Position numbers and translations under genes: made by a program. This document shows, piece by piece, positions 8,120 through 16,651 of a stretch of DNA of 64,000 nt (its first letter is position 1; each line of letters opens with the position of its first letter). Below the pieces are notes generated by a model that was given only the letters and a program-made list of their open reading frames with translations, had not been told where the DNA came from and did not search any database. The stretch comes from Symmachiella macrocystis (GTDB taxonomy: Bacteria; Planctomycetota; Planctomycetia; Planctomycetales; Planctomycetaceae): contig NZ_SJPP01000002.1 of NCBI RefSeq assembly GCF_007860075.1, forward strand, positions 992,001 to 1,056,000, in the 5' to 3' direction.

Positions 8120-10435
8120 TCAATACCCACTGTCGATCACGGGCGCGTCGGAGAAGTTGACCTTCTCATATCCCGCGGTCTCCTGGTCGCTTTGCGTGTC
8201 GAATAAGGCTTTAGCTTGCTCTTCTTCGTAATCAGCGTCCCAGTTGATGCTGGCGTCGTTGTCGTAATTTCCCTCAGCCGGTGGCAGGGCCGGGACAGGT
8301 TCGCCATAGTCGATCGAGCCTTCTCCCTCCAGTTCCCCATCCAGCGGAGGGGCGGGAGGGGGTGGGACGATACCGTTCGGATCGGTCAGCGGAAGTTCCA
8401 TCGACTCACCCCCGTTGGCCGGGCCGGGCATGTTGACCGCTTCAGAGGTGAATTCCACTGGTCCCATCACACGGCCGTCGTTGACGAATGGAGCCGGTTC
8501 GGTGTGCATCAGATCCGACTCAAAGGCGTAGCTGCGAGCCCAGGCACGACGCAGGGCTTCTTCATAAGCTTCAGGACTCCAGGCCCCTTCAGCCAAGTGA
8601 ATGTTGTTGTATTCCAACAAGGTTCCTTTGCGGAATTGAATGTTGGTGATCGACTTGGTGTATTCGATGATGGAGCTGAAATATTCAATTTGGGCGCGGG
8701 CCAAACGCGTTTGGGCTTGAAGTAACAAGTCCAACGTCTTCGTACCGACCTTGTACTCCGCTTCGAAGGCTTGCAACTGCAAATGAGCAGCGCGGCCTTG
8801 GTTAAAGCGGGTTTGAGCCGTTTGGTAGTTGAGATTCAACGCTTGGAAGCCGTTGGCCAATTCGTGGCTAATATCAACTTCCTGAGTCGCCAACAATTCG
8901 CGGGCCTGGGCCAATCGCAACTCAATGTTGCGGACTTGTGCCAAGGTACGCCGTAAACCAAGCGGCATCGAGAATTGGAAGCCGAGTTGCCAACCGGTTT
9001 GGCTACCTTGTGTCAAACGTTCGTAGGCACTGTTGAGTCCCTGCGTCGTTCCCACACTGTCATTGTCATTGTTACCGAAGAGGTTGTCGCCAAACATATT
9101 CACCTGGTAGGCGGAGACAAAGTCCAGCCGTGGATTCGCCAGGTTTTCCGCTGCAATCAACTGCAGATCGAGACTCTTGATATTCCATTTTTGGCGTCGC
9201 AATTCCGTCCGGCGGGTGAGTGCCTCAGCCAAAGCCACGTACCAGTCGGGAATGAATTCGGCGGTAATCGGCACATCGGAGGGGCGAATAATCCGACCAT
9301 CATTGACCGGCAGTCCCAACATCCGCCGCAGTTCGAGCTCCATGGAGTAAATGTTGTTCAGTTCCACTTCGGCACGGGCTTTGGCGTCGAAGTATTGTTC
9401 GCGCGCTTGAGCTTCGTCAGCGGCACTTCCCCCCCGTGCTCCCACTTCAAATTTCGATTTGACTTCCCGCCAAGTTCGCAGGGCACTATTCCGGGCAACG
9501 ACTTCAGCGTCGTAGCGGCGATAGGCCAGATACAGGTTCCAATAAATATCCTCAACATCTTTGATCATATTGCGGACTTGGATTTCGAAGTCGGCAATCG
9601 TGATGTCATTGTTAATCCGGGCGATGACCACACCTTGGCTCACACCGCCGATCCCTGTAATGTTTTCTGAAGCCGGACCAGCGATCCGCGTGAACTCCGT
9701 TCCAGAACCGGCCCACATTGGCAAGCGATAGCCAAGTTGCACGTTGCCGGTATACACCGACGGGAACAAGTTCCCGGGAGAGTTGTTGTAGTTGTAGTTC
9801 ACAAGGTGGCTCAACGACAGTTGTCCACCGTTGGCTTGAACCTTTGTCAACTCGGCTTGCATCTGAGCGGTGTCAGACTGCAAAGTCGCCCCGTCGGGAA
9901 TACCGCCGGCGAGGAACAGGTTGTTTTGAATTTGCTCGTCACGGCCCCAGACCATGCTCGTGGTAAACTGGGTGTCAAACTCGGACAGGGCCGATTCCAC
10001 ACCGCGACCGCCGAAGAGCACACCCGTTTCTTGAATAGCCGGATCATAGACGGACGCCACCGCTTGCGGAGAGCTCACGATAGTGCTGGTCGATGTACCG
10101 CCTGCCGAGCCAGCCGCAATAGCGCCGGTTGCCGTGCGATTGGATGTTCGCACAATTTTGTTGTGCAACAGCGCCAAGTGAACGGCCTCTGCCAACGGCA
10201 TATCCCACGCCTCGTCGTGGTTCCGGTCCCGTACATTGCGGGGCGGATTGGCAAACGTCGCGGATTCCGGTGCGACTTCGCACGAATCAGGATAGGCAAT
10301 CCGTTCAGCGTCGGCACGATAATCTGTCAACTGGGCGTCGCCCAGGTAGGACAACGTGGGGTTGCTCGCACAGCCGGTGAACAGGCAGCTGATCAACAAC
10401 AGGCTGACAAATTGCCGGAATGATCGCTTTCGCAT
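8120..10435 (-). CDS. TolC-family outer membrane efflux lipoprotein with long C-terminal tail
   Basis: Outer membrane channel for type I secretion or RND/ABC efflux. The N terminus MRKRSFRQFV then a hydrophobic stretch ending L-F-T-G-C is a lipoprotein signal, placing Cys22 as the lipidated residue. Two TolC-like repeats of long amphipathic helices follow (about 180-430 and 440-640), rich in Q-A-R, L-R-T and Q-T-A-Q-T-R-F patterns. At 771 residues it is far longer than usual TolC (430-500). The extra length is an N-terminal region and a Pro/Asp/Glu-rich tail of about 100 residues. The ATG at 10435 is preferred over an upstream TTG at 10453. No pump or membrane fusion gene is adjacent. Confidence 0.85.
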   Translation of the reverse strand: MRKRSFRQFVSLLLISCLFTGCASNPTLSYLGDAQLTDYRADAERIAYPDSCEVAPESATFANPPRNVRDRNHDEAWDMPLAEAVHLALLHNKIVRTSNRTATGAIAAGSAGGTSTSTIVSSPQAVASVYDPAIQETGVLFGGRGVESALSEFDTQFTTSMVWGRDEQIQNNLFLAGGIPDGATLQSDTAQMQAELTKVQANGGQLSLSHLVNYNYNNSPGNLFPSVYTGNVQLGYRLPMWAGSGTEFTRIAGPASENITGIGGVSQGVVIARINNDITIADFEIQVRNMIKDVEDIYWNLYLAYRRYDAEVVARNSALRTWREVKSKFEVGARGGSAADEAQAREQYFDAKARAEVELNNIYSMELELRRMLGLPVNDGRIIRPSDVPITAEFIPDWYVALAEALTRRTELRRQKWNIKSLDLQLIAAENLANPRLDFVSAYQVNMFGDNLFGNNDNDSVGTTQGLNSAYERLTQGSQTGWQLGFQFSMPLGLRRTLAQVRNIELRLAQARELLATQEVDISHELANGFQALNLNYQTAQTRFNQGRAAHLQLQAFEAEYKVGTKTLDLLLQAQTRLARAQIEYFSSIIEYTKSITNIQFRKGTLLEYNNIHLAEGAWSPEAYEEALRRAWARSYAFESDLMHTEPAPFVNDGRVMGPVEFTSEAVNMPGPANGGESMELPLTDPNGIVPPPPAPPLDGELEGEGSIDYGEPVPALPPAEGNYDNDASINWDADYEEEQAKALFDTQSDQETAGYEKVNFSDAPVIDSGY

Positions 10436-10649
10436 GGTGCGTCCTTGCCGCAAAAGTACCGATGAATCTGCTTCTCAGTTGTCGCGTGCGAGCAAGGTCC
10501 CCCGAACCCTCCAGGACCAACTCGTCGCTGACGGTTGAAAAACCCGCCACACCCCGGATTGCGACCCGGAAAATGGAGAGCTCCGCGCATGCGTCTCAAT
10601 AAAACGACACATCGGGCGCGTTAAAACCGTCATAAGCAGTATCGGCGCT

Positions 10650-10931
10650 CTAATCGTCAAACTTTGACTCTTTTGAACGAGGCACGACCGCAATGTACGG
10701 CTTGCCCAAAAGTTTTTTGACGACAATCATCTCCCCCGCGTCGTTGCCCTCGATGGCATGACCCAGGAATTGCAGCGCATAACCGGCAATAAATGCCCCC
10801 AACGCCCACTGCCAGTTGTGATGCACTAAAAAATACACCGGCAGGGCGAATGTGATCGGCAACCCAATGAGATGCAGAAATTGGTTGCCGGGATGCTGGT
10901 GCCTTTCGAGATAATTCTTGAAAAAACTCAC
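10650..10931 (-). CDS. DUF962/Mpo1-like membrane protein
   Basis: A 93-residue protein with two hydrophobic segments (about 20-38 and 42-60) and the family signatures F-x-x-Y-x-x-x-H-x-x-x-x-N-x-x-x-H-x-x-G (residues 4-23) and Q-F-x-G-H-A-x-E-G (54-62). These His residues are shared with yeast Mpo1, an Fe-dependent dioxygenase acting on 2-hydroxy fatty acids; the role of bacterial members is not settled. It starts with GTG. It sits between the TolC-like gene and serC on the same strand, separated from serC by 109 bases. Confidence 0.82.
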   Translation of the reverse strand: MSFFKNYLERHQHPGNQFLHLIGLPITFALPVYFLVHHNWQWALGAFIAGYALQFLGHAIEGNDAGEMIVVKKLLGKPYIAVVPRSKESKFDD

Positions 10932-11040
10932 GATCGGCTCACCTGTCCTTCAGAGAAATTTCGACTGGGAACGACTTCGACCACCCACCGCGAAGCCGCG
11001 TCCCACAGCGTTTCAACATAGCAGCAGCTCAAACAGCATC

Positions 11041-12120
11041 TCACCCCTGCTCGGCTTCGAAGCGTTGCATGAATTCAATCAACGCGTCCACGCCGTCTAC
11101 GGGAAATGCATTGTACAGGCTGGCCCGCATGCCGCCCACGCTGCGGTGCCCTTTCAGTCCGCTAAATCCCGCCGCTTCTGATTGCGAGATAAACTTGGCA
11201 TCCAAATCCGCATCGCCCGTGACAAACGTCACGTTCATTTGAGACCGGCTTTCCAGATCAGCAGTGCCGTTAAACAGACGACTTTGATCCAGGTAAGCGT
11301 ACAGTTTGCCCGCCTTGTCACGATTCTGTTCACCAACCGCTGCCAGTCCGCCGCGGGCTTTGATCCATTTGAAGATCAGCCCCATGATGTAAATGCCGAA
11401 CGTCGGCGGGGTATTGAACATCGAGTCGTTGTCGGCGTGCGTGCGGTATTGCAGCATCGTGGGAATGTCTGTCGGTCCCTGCTGCACCAAATCGTCGCGG
11501 ATGATGACCAACGTCACGCCGCTGGGGCCAAGATTCTTCTGCGCACCGGCGTAGATCACACCATATTTTGAGACGTCGATCGGCCGGGAGAAAATATCGC
11601 TACTCATATCGCACACCAGCGATTTGCAAGCGACATCCGGAACGGTTGCGAATTGCGTCCCGAAGATCGTGTTGTTCGACGTGTAATGCGTGTAGATGGC
11701 ATCGTCGCTGTAGGCACAATCGCTGGGGATATAACAAAAATTGCGATCCTGGCTGCTGCCGGCGACATGCACATTGCCAAATCGCTGCGCCTCGGTCACT
11801 GCCTTTTTGGCCCAGGACCCAGTGACCAGATAATCAGCCGTGCCCTCCTTAGGCAGGAAATTCATCGGCAGCATAAAGAACTGCGAAGAGGCGCCCCCTT
11901 GCAGGAACAAGACGTGATAATTGTCGGGAATCGCCGCCAACTCCCGGCAAAGCGAAACCGCCTCCTCATACACGGCAACAAACGCCTTGCCGCGATGGGA
12001 ATGTTCCATGATCCCCACACCCGTATCGCCCAAGCTGAGCAGATTTTCGCGGGCTTCCTCCAAAACCTCCACCGGCAGAACCGCGGGACCAGCAGAAAAG
12101 TTGTAGACACGTTTCGTCAT
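11041..12120 (-). CDS. serC: Phosphoserine aminotransferase
   Basis: PLP enzyme of the serine pathway that converts 3-phosphohydroxypyruvate and glutamate to phosphoserine (also used in pyridoxine synthesis). The N terminus [11 protein letters not shown], the G-G-A-S-S-Q-F block, and [13 protein letters not shown] with the PLP-binding Lys are all diagnostic. Also present are R-x-x-A-D-N-x-S-M-F-N-T-P-P and, near the C terminus, [15 protein letters not shown]. Length 359 is standard. The ATG at 12120 directly precedes the conserved start. It diverges from the class III aminotransferase gene across a 314-base gap that should hold both promoters. Confidence 0.97.
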   Translation of the reverse strand: MTKRVYNFSAGPAVLPVEVLEEARENLLSLGDTGVGIMEHSHRGKAFVAVYEEAVSLCRELAAIPDNYHVLFLQGGASSQFFMLPMNFLPKEGTADYLVTGSWAKKAVTEAQRFGNVHVAGSSQDRNFCYIPSDCAYSDDAIYTHYTSNNTIFGTQFATVPDVACKSLVCDMSSDIFSRPIDVSKYGVIYAGAQKNLGPSGVTLVIIRDDLVQQGPTDIPTMLQYRTHADNDSMFNTPPTFGIYIMGLIFKWIKARGGLAAVGEQNRDKAGKLYAYLDQSRLFNGTADLESRSQMNVTFVTGDADLDAKFISQSEAAGFSGLKGHRSVGGMRASLYNAFPVDGVDALIEFMQRFEAEQG

Positions 12121-12434
12121 CAGTCCAGTTTCCTAAATCTATAGAGTCCCACTCCCGGCGGGAGTTGGTTTTCGACGGCAAGGTGCGCGTTGGAGCGGTG
12201 ATCGGTCCCGCCTGCTTCAAGCGACGCGCGAAATGCCGACATGTCTCGTTTTAAAACAGCCCATTGCGTATAGCGATTGACAGGGCGACTCGTCAATGGT
12301 TCGCCCATGTTGCTACGACCGCCCAGAGACTTGCAATTCTGCAGGCAAGCACTGAGGATTAACGCCTCAGCAGTAAAATACGCCTCATCGCCAGACCACT
12401 GGCGAAAATATATTGATATCGAGTCAGGAATGCC
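12121..12434. other. Divergent intergenic region between serC and the class III aminotransferase
   Basis: This 314-base gap must contain the promoters for the minus-strand serC and the plus-strand aminotransferase. I see no operator, riboswitch or repeat that I can name. Confidence 0.5.
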
Positions 12435-13811
12435 ATGACGGAGCGGGAAAGCAGCAGTCTGCCGAATGCGTTTACCTTTTCACCCCAGGCATGCACACCG
12501 GTCGAGACACCGTTTCGCCGGATCACGACAGCATTGCCCGCCCCCGAAACAGCGCCAGTTCTGGCCGATGCGGTGCGGTATTTCCCGCAGGTAAATTGCT
12601 ATCAGCCGCCGATTGTCTGGGACCGTGCTGAAAGGTATCAGGTTTTCGACGCGGCCGGGAACTGCTGGATTGATTTCAGCTCCACCGCCGTCGCCTGCAA
12701 CAGCGGCCACGGACATCCGGCCATTCGGGCCGCCTTAGCAGCGCATGTCGAGCAAGGATTGTTGGCGCAGTTCAGTTTTGCCTCCGAAATCCGCGTACGA
12801 CTGGCCCGCCGCTTAGTAGAGTTGGCCCCGCCCGGCATGGATAAGGCTTACCTGTGGACGGTCGGCTCCGAAGCCATCGAGGCCGCTTTGCGAGTGGCGC
12901 GGGAATGGGGGCAGAAACGGGATCCGCGCAAATATCACCTCCTCGCCTTTAGCGGCGATTTTCACGGTTGGACATTAGGGGCGCACCAACTCTCAGGCAC
13001 ATCGGCGGCGAAACCCTGGCTGCAACATCCCGACACGGCGATTCACCACATTCCTTTCCCCAGCGACAATCGGGACGGACCAACGCAACTCGACGAATCA
13101 ATCGCCGCACTGGCTGAACGTGACGTCCACTCCGATCAGATCGCGGCCGTGTTCATCGAGACCCTGCAAGGTTGGGGCGCTCTCTCCTTCCCGGTGGACT
13201 ATATGCAAGCATTGCGCCGTTGGGCGGACGCCCATGAGGTTCTATTAATATTCGATGAAATCCAAACAGGATTCGGACGAACGGGTAAACTGTTCGCCCA
13301 TGAACATTACGATGTGCGCGCCGATCTGCTATGTGTGGGTAAAGGAATTTCGTCGTCGCTGCCCTTAGCGGCGGTGTTGGGACCAGCGGCGATTTTGGAT
13401 ACGCTGAACCCCGCCGACATCACCACCACACACGCCGGACACCCTCTCTCGTGTGTAGCGGCATTGGCAAACTTGGATGTCATTTTTGATGAAGGATTGA
13501 TCGAAAAAGCGGACCGAACCGGACTGATCGCCCGCGAGGAACTGCGAAAGTTACAGCAACGCTTTCCCGAGCACATCGCCCAGGTCAGCGGATTGGGCCT
13601 ACTCAACGCAATTCACCTGCGCGATCCAACCACCGGCGAACCAGACAAAGCACTGGCACGCGATTTGGTCTGGGAAGCGGTCAAACGGGGGGTGATGTTA
13701 TTTCATACCAATCGCGAGACAGTCAAAGTCTGTCCGCCATTGGTCATCCCCACCGAGGCTGTGGTCGATGGAATTGCTGGAATTGGCGAAGCCTTGGAAA
13801 CATTGGTGTGA
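12435..13811 (+). CDS. Class III (acetylornithine/GABA-type) PLP aminotransferase
   Basis: A 458-residue fold-type I aminotransferase of class III. Seen are the S-S-T-A-V-A-C-N-S-G-H-G-H-P block, G-S-E-A-I-E-A-A-L-R-x-A-R near 150, the F-D-E-I-Q-T-G-F-G-R-T-G motif that stacks on PLP, and C-V-G-K-G-I-S with PLP-binding Lys303. The family includes ornithine, GABA, beta-alanine and diaminobutyrate transaminases, and the substrate cannot be decided here. A secreted RidA-like gene follows with its longest possible start overlapping the stop. RidA proteins remove reactive enamine/imine products of PLP enzymes, which gives a loose functional link. Confidence 0.88.
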   Translation: MTERESSSLPNAFTFSPQACTPVETPFRRITTALPAPETAPVLADAVRYFPQVNCYQPPIVWDRAERYQVFDAAGNCWIDFSSTAVACNSGHGHPAIRAALAAHVEQGLLAQFSFASEIRVRLARRLVELAPPGMDKAYLWTVGSEAIEAALRVAREWGQKRDPRKYHLLAFSGDFHGWTLGAHQLSGTSAAKPWLQHPDTAIHHIPFPSDNRDGPTQLDESIAALAERDVHSDQIAAVFIETLQGWGALSFPVDYMQALRRWADAHEVLLIFDEIQTGFGRTGKLFAHEHYDVRADLLCVGKGISSSLPLAAVLGPAAILDTLNPADITTTHAGHPLSCVAALANLDVIFDEGLIEKADRTGLIAREELRKLQQRFPEHIAQVSGLGLLNAIHLRDPTTGEPDKALARDLVWEAVKRGVMLFHTNRETVKVCPPLVIPTEAVVDGIAGIGEALETLV

Positions 13812-13849
13812 CCGATAATAAGACAACCATGAGTGCGAAGAGGAACGAA

Positions 13850-15055
13850 ATGACGAACTGGCAAATTCTAACGGCAAGCATAGTGGTGGCCGCCTTATCT
13901 GTTTCCCCATGCCGTGCAGACGACACCCGCATCTCAGTGATCGAAACCGATCCGCAAACCGGGCTTGCCGTTGCCGTCAGCATCGACAACGTGGCGTTGG
14001 CCCACACCTCGCAGCTGTTGCCTTTGGACGACGACGGAAAACTGATCGGTCCAGACGATGCACCAGCCCAAACACAGGCGCTGCTCACGCAACTGCCGGA
14101 CGTCCTCAAACTAGCCGACACGGACCTAACACGCGTCGTCAAACTCAACGTCTATCTCGCTGATGACGCACAAGCAGATGCCGTGCAAACTGTGCTGAAA
14201 AAACAACTCGCCCACCACGCCCAACCGGCGATCACATTCGTCTCGGGAACCTTGGCACAACCGGGCGTATTAGTCGCGCTGGATGCCGTCGCAGCTATTC
14301 CCGGCGACGGTCCGCCACAGGTTTCACATATTTCCCTCCCCGGCGCTGCCCAGGAACGCCCGGCAACGGTTTCGATTCTGCCGCGCGGCGGTGTGGTGTA
14401 TATCTCCGGACAAGCGGAAAAAGGGGACGACCTCGCCGCTCGCACGCGCAACACATTGGCCAATCTGGAGAAGACCCTGAAGTTTCTGAGTTTGAAACGC
14501 GCACAAGTCGTTCAGCTCAAATCATTCTTGAATCCCATGACCGACTTGGCCGTCGTCGAAGATGAAATCGCCGCACACTTTCAAGGCGGCCCTCTTCCCG
14601 CGCATGTCCCTGTCGAGTGGACTGCAACCGATAGCATCGAAATCGAGTTGATCGCCTACCTCCCCGCAGCCAACGGCGATGCCGATCAAGCACCGTTGAC
14701 ATTCTCCACACCACCCTGGATGACCTCCTCGCCGGTATTTAGCCGCGTCGCGACTGTCGGCACTGGACGGCGGGTGTACATTTCCGGACTATACGGAAAC
14801 AGTGCAACAGCGCAGGTTCCTGAAATCTTCAAACGTTTAGCGACCATTCTGAAAAAATCGCAGAGCGACTTCGACCATCTAGCCAAAGCGACATATTACG
14901 TCTCCGATGCGGCAGTCAGCAGCGCGTTGAATGACTACCGTCCCCAAGTCTACAACCCCCAACGTCCGCCCGCGGCTTCTAAAGCGGCAGTGCGCGGCGT
15001 GGGCCGCACGGGGCGAACCATCACGCTCGACATGATTGCCGTCATTCCCAACTAA
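13850..15055 (+). CDS. Secreted multi-domain RidA/YjgF-family protein
   Basis: From the ATG at 13850 (preceded by GAGGAACGAA) the N terminus is a signal peptide of about 24 residues ending in S-P-C-R-A-D. The mature part contains about three RidA-like units: about 30-165 (V-V-K-L-N-V-Y-L), 170-270 (V-V-Y-I-S-G-Q-A then T-L-K-F-L-S-L) and 295-400 (R-R-V-Y-I-S-G-L-Y-G then K-A-T-Y-Y-V-S-D). RidA hydrolyses enamines/imines as a trimer of single domains, so a tandem exported form is unusual. The reading frame is open to 13808, overlapping the aminotransferase stop, but that start lacks the signal. Catalytic activity is not assured. Confidence 0.75.
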   Translation: MTNWQILTASIVVAALSVSPCRADDTRISVIETDPQTGLAVAVSIDNVALAHTSQLLPLDDDGKLIGPDDAPAQTQALLTQLPDVLKLADTDLTRVVKLNVYLADDAQADAVQTVLKKQLAHHAQPAITFVSGTLAQPGVLVALDAVAAIPGDGPPQVSHISLPGAAQERPATVSILPRGGVVYISGQAEKGDDLAARTRNTLANLEKTLKFLSLKRAQVVQLKSFLNPMTDLAVVEDEIAAHFQGGPLPAHVPVEWTATDSIEIELIAYLPAANGDADQAPLTFSTPPWMTSSPVFSRVATVGTGRRVYISGLYGNSATAQVPEIFKRLATILKKSQSDFDHLAKATYYVSDAAVSSALNDYRPQVYNPQRPPAASKAAVRGVGRTGRTITLDMIAVIPN

Positions 15056-15063
15056 TATGTCCG

Positions 15064-16521
15064 TTGGCCTTCCTCGCCGATCGCACAGCCGTGAACGCAA
15101 CCCGCTCATCGACAACTGAACGCGCCTTGACCGCAAACACCTCTTCACAGTGGGGCGGATGGACCGCCGTTTACCGCTTGGGAATCGCGGTCATCGGCGT
15201 ATTGATTCTCGTCGTTTCCTTCACATTGCGGGATCATATCGGTGCCGTACTGTGGAGCACCGCAGCGGCAATTGGCACCTTGATGGTCATCTCGTGGCTG
15301 GTCCATTTTTTAGTGGAGCGCCGCATGCGCCAACCTCTGCAGGACTTGGCCCTCGTGCTGGAAAAAATGACCGAAGGCCGCTTTGACATGCCCCTTTCCG
15401 CCACCACGGCGGTCGCCTACCCGGGCTTGGCGGAATCTTTGGCCAAAATGTCGGTCCTCGTTGCCGGACGAATACGTCAGCTGAAAACCGAACGGGACCA
15501 ATTACGGATTGTGATCGACAGCCTGGCCGAAGGTGTCATCGCCGTCGATTCGGAACAACGGATCATACTCGCCGGCGGCGCAGCGTGTCGCATGTTCGGC
15601 TTGACCGAAGGGACCGCGCTCGGCCGCCCGATTTGGGAGTTGATTCGCAATCCGCCATTGCAGGAATGGATCACAACAGCTCTCAAACAATCGGCGCCCA
15701 TTCAGGGGGAGATGCAAATCCATACTCCCAAGACGCGAATCTTGGCAATGAGCGTCGCCCGCTTGGCCGGGAAGCCGGCGCCGGGAGCAGTGGTCGTCGC
15801 GCACGACATCACTGAGATTCGTCGCTTAGAAAAAGTCCGGCAGGAATTTGTCGCCAATGCTTCCCACGAACTCAAAACACCGATCACCTCGATCCGTGCC
15901 TACGTGGAAACACTGCTCAGCGGAGCCATCGATGACGTCGATCATCGCATCGGGTTTTTGAATACGATTGACGAACAAGCGGGGCGTTTAGACGCGACCG
16001 TGCGGGACCTGTTGACGTTGGCACATATTGAAGCCGATGATGCAAATCCAGCTCCTGCGCCCACCGACATAGCCCACATCGCCCAGCGCTGCAAAGAACA
16101 CCATCGCCCAGCCGCTGACCGCAAGCATGTGACCGTCACGCTACACGCGCCCGAAACTCCGGTAATCGTGCCCATTGGCGACGAAGCCCTGGATACGATC
16201 CTATCCAATCTGGTGGACAACGCCATCAAATACACGTCGGAAGAAGGTTCTGTGACGGTCTCTTGGTACGCCGAAGAATCGCAGGGAGTGATCGTCGTCG
16301 AGGATACCGGCATCGGTATTCCCCAAAAACATCTCGACCGCATCTTCGAACGCTTCTACCGCGTCGACCGCGGCCGTTCACGCGACCAAGGGGGAACCGG
16401 CCTGGGGTTGGCGATCGTCAAGCACATGCTGCAGTCGGCCGACGGCCAAATCGAACTCTCCAGCACAGTCGGCCGCGGCACGACATTCACATTGCGATTT
16501 CCATTGGCACAGCCCTCGTAA
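15064..16521 (+). CDS. PhoR-type sensor histidine kinase
   Basis: The 485-residue protein has two transmembrane helices (about 36-53 and 61-84), a HAMP-like linker, a PAS domain (about 135-245), and the HisKA motif F-V-A-N-A-S-H-E-L-K-T-P with phospho-accepting His258. An HATPase domain follows with N-L-V-D-N-A-I-K-Y-T, D-T-G-I-G-I-P and G-T-G-L-G-L-A-I-V-K-H. Order and spacing match PhoR/phosphate-type kinases. No response regulator is adjacent in the window, so the partner is elsewhere. The TTG start at 15064 is uncertain; a GTG at 15091 would also retain both membrane helices. Confidence 0.9.
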   Translation: MAFLADRTAVNATRSSTTERALTANTSSQWGGWTAVYRLGIAVIGVLILVVSFTLRDHIGAVLWSTAAAIGTLMVISWLVHFLVERRMRQPLQDLALVLEKMTEGRFDMPLSATTAVAYPGLAESLAKMSVLVAGRIRQLKTERDQLRIVIDSLAEGVIAVDSEQRIILAGGAACRMFGLTEGTALGRPIWELIRNPPLQEWITTALKQSAPIQGEMQIHTPKTRILAMSVARLAGKPAPGAVVVAHDITEIRRLEKVRQEFVANASHELKTPITSIRAYVETLLSGAIDDVDHRIGFLNTIDEQAGRLDATVRDLLTLAHIEADDANPAPAPTDIAHIAQRCKEHHRPAADRKHVTVTLHAPETPVIVPIGDEALDTILSNLVDNAIKYTSEEGSVTVSWYAEESQGVIVVEDTGIGIPQKHLDRIFERFYRVDRGRSRDQGGTGLGLAIVKHMLQSADGQIELSSTVGRGTTFTLRFPLAQPS

Positions 16522-16529
16522 GCACTCAG

Positions 16530-16576
16530 CCAGACCTGTTCGGTAACACCAACCCAGACCTGTTCGGTAACACCAA
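16530..16576. repeat. Two tandem copies of a 24-base unit after the histidine kinase gene
   Basis: CCAGACCTGTTCGGTAACAC plus AA occurs at 16530 and again at 16554, exactly 24 bases apart. It lies just after the kinase stop and does not continue the frame. It looks like a local slippage duplication. Confidence 0.7.
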
Positions 16577-16651
16577 CAACGGGTCCCACCACTGGCTCGT
16601 TCAGCACTGCTAGTAAAAGCGGGCGCCACTGCTGCCTTGTTGTTCAGCAGC

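Noticed and set aside
8216-9670. Long plus-strand frames inside the TolC-like gene
   Set aside because: These are antisense shadows of a well-supported gene and have no family resemblance.
12435-13811. Assignment of the class III aminotransferase as argD or gabT
   Set aside because: No neighbouring arginine or GABA gene supports either, and substrate-specific residues were not aligned.
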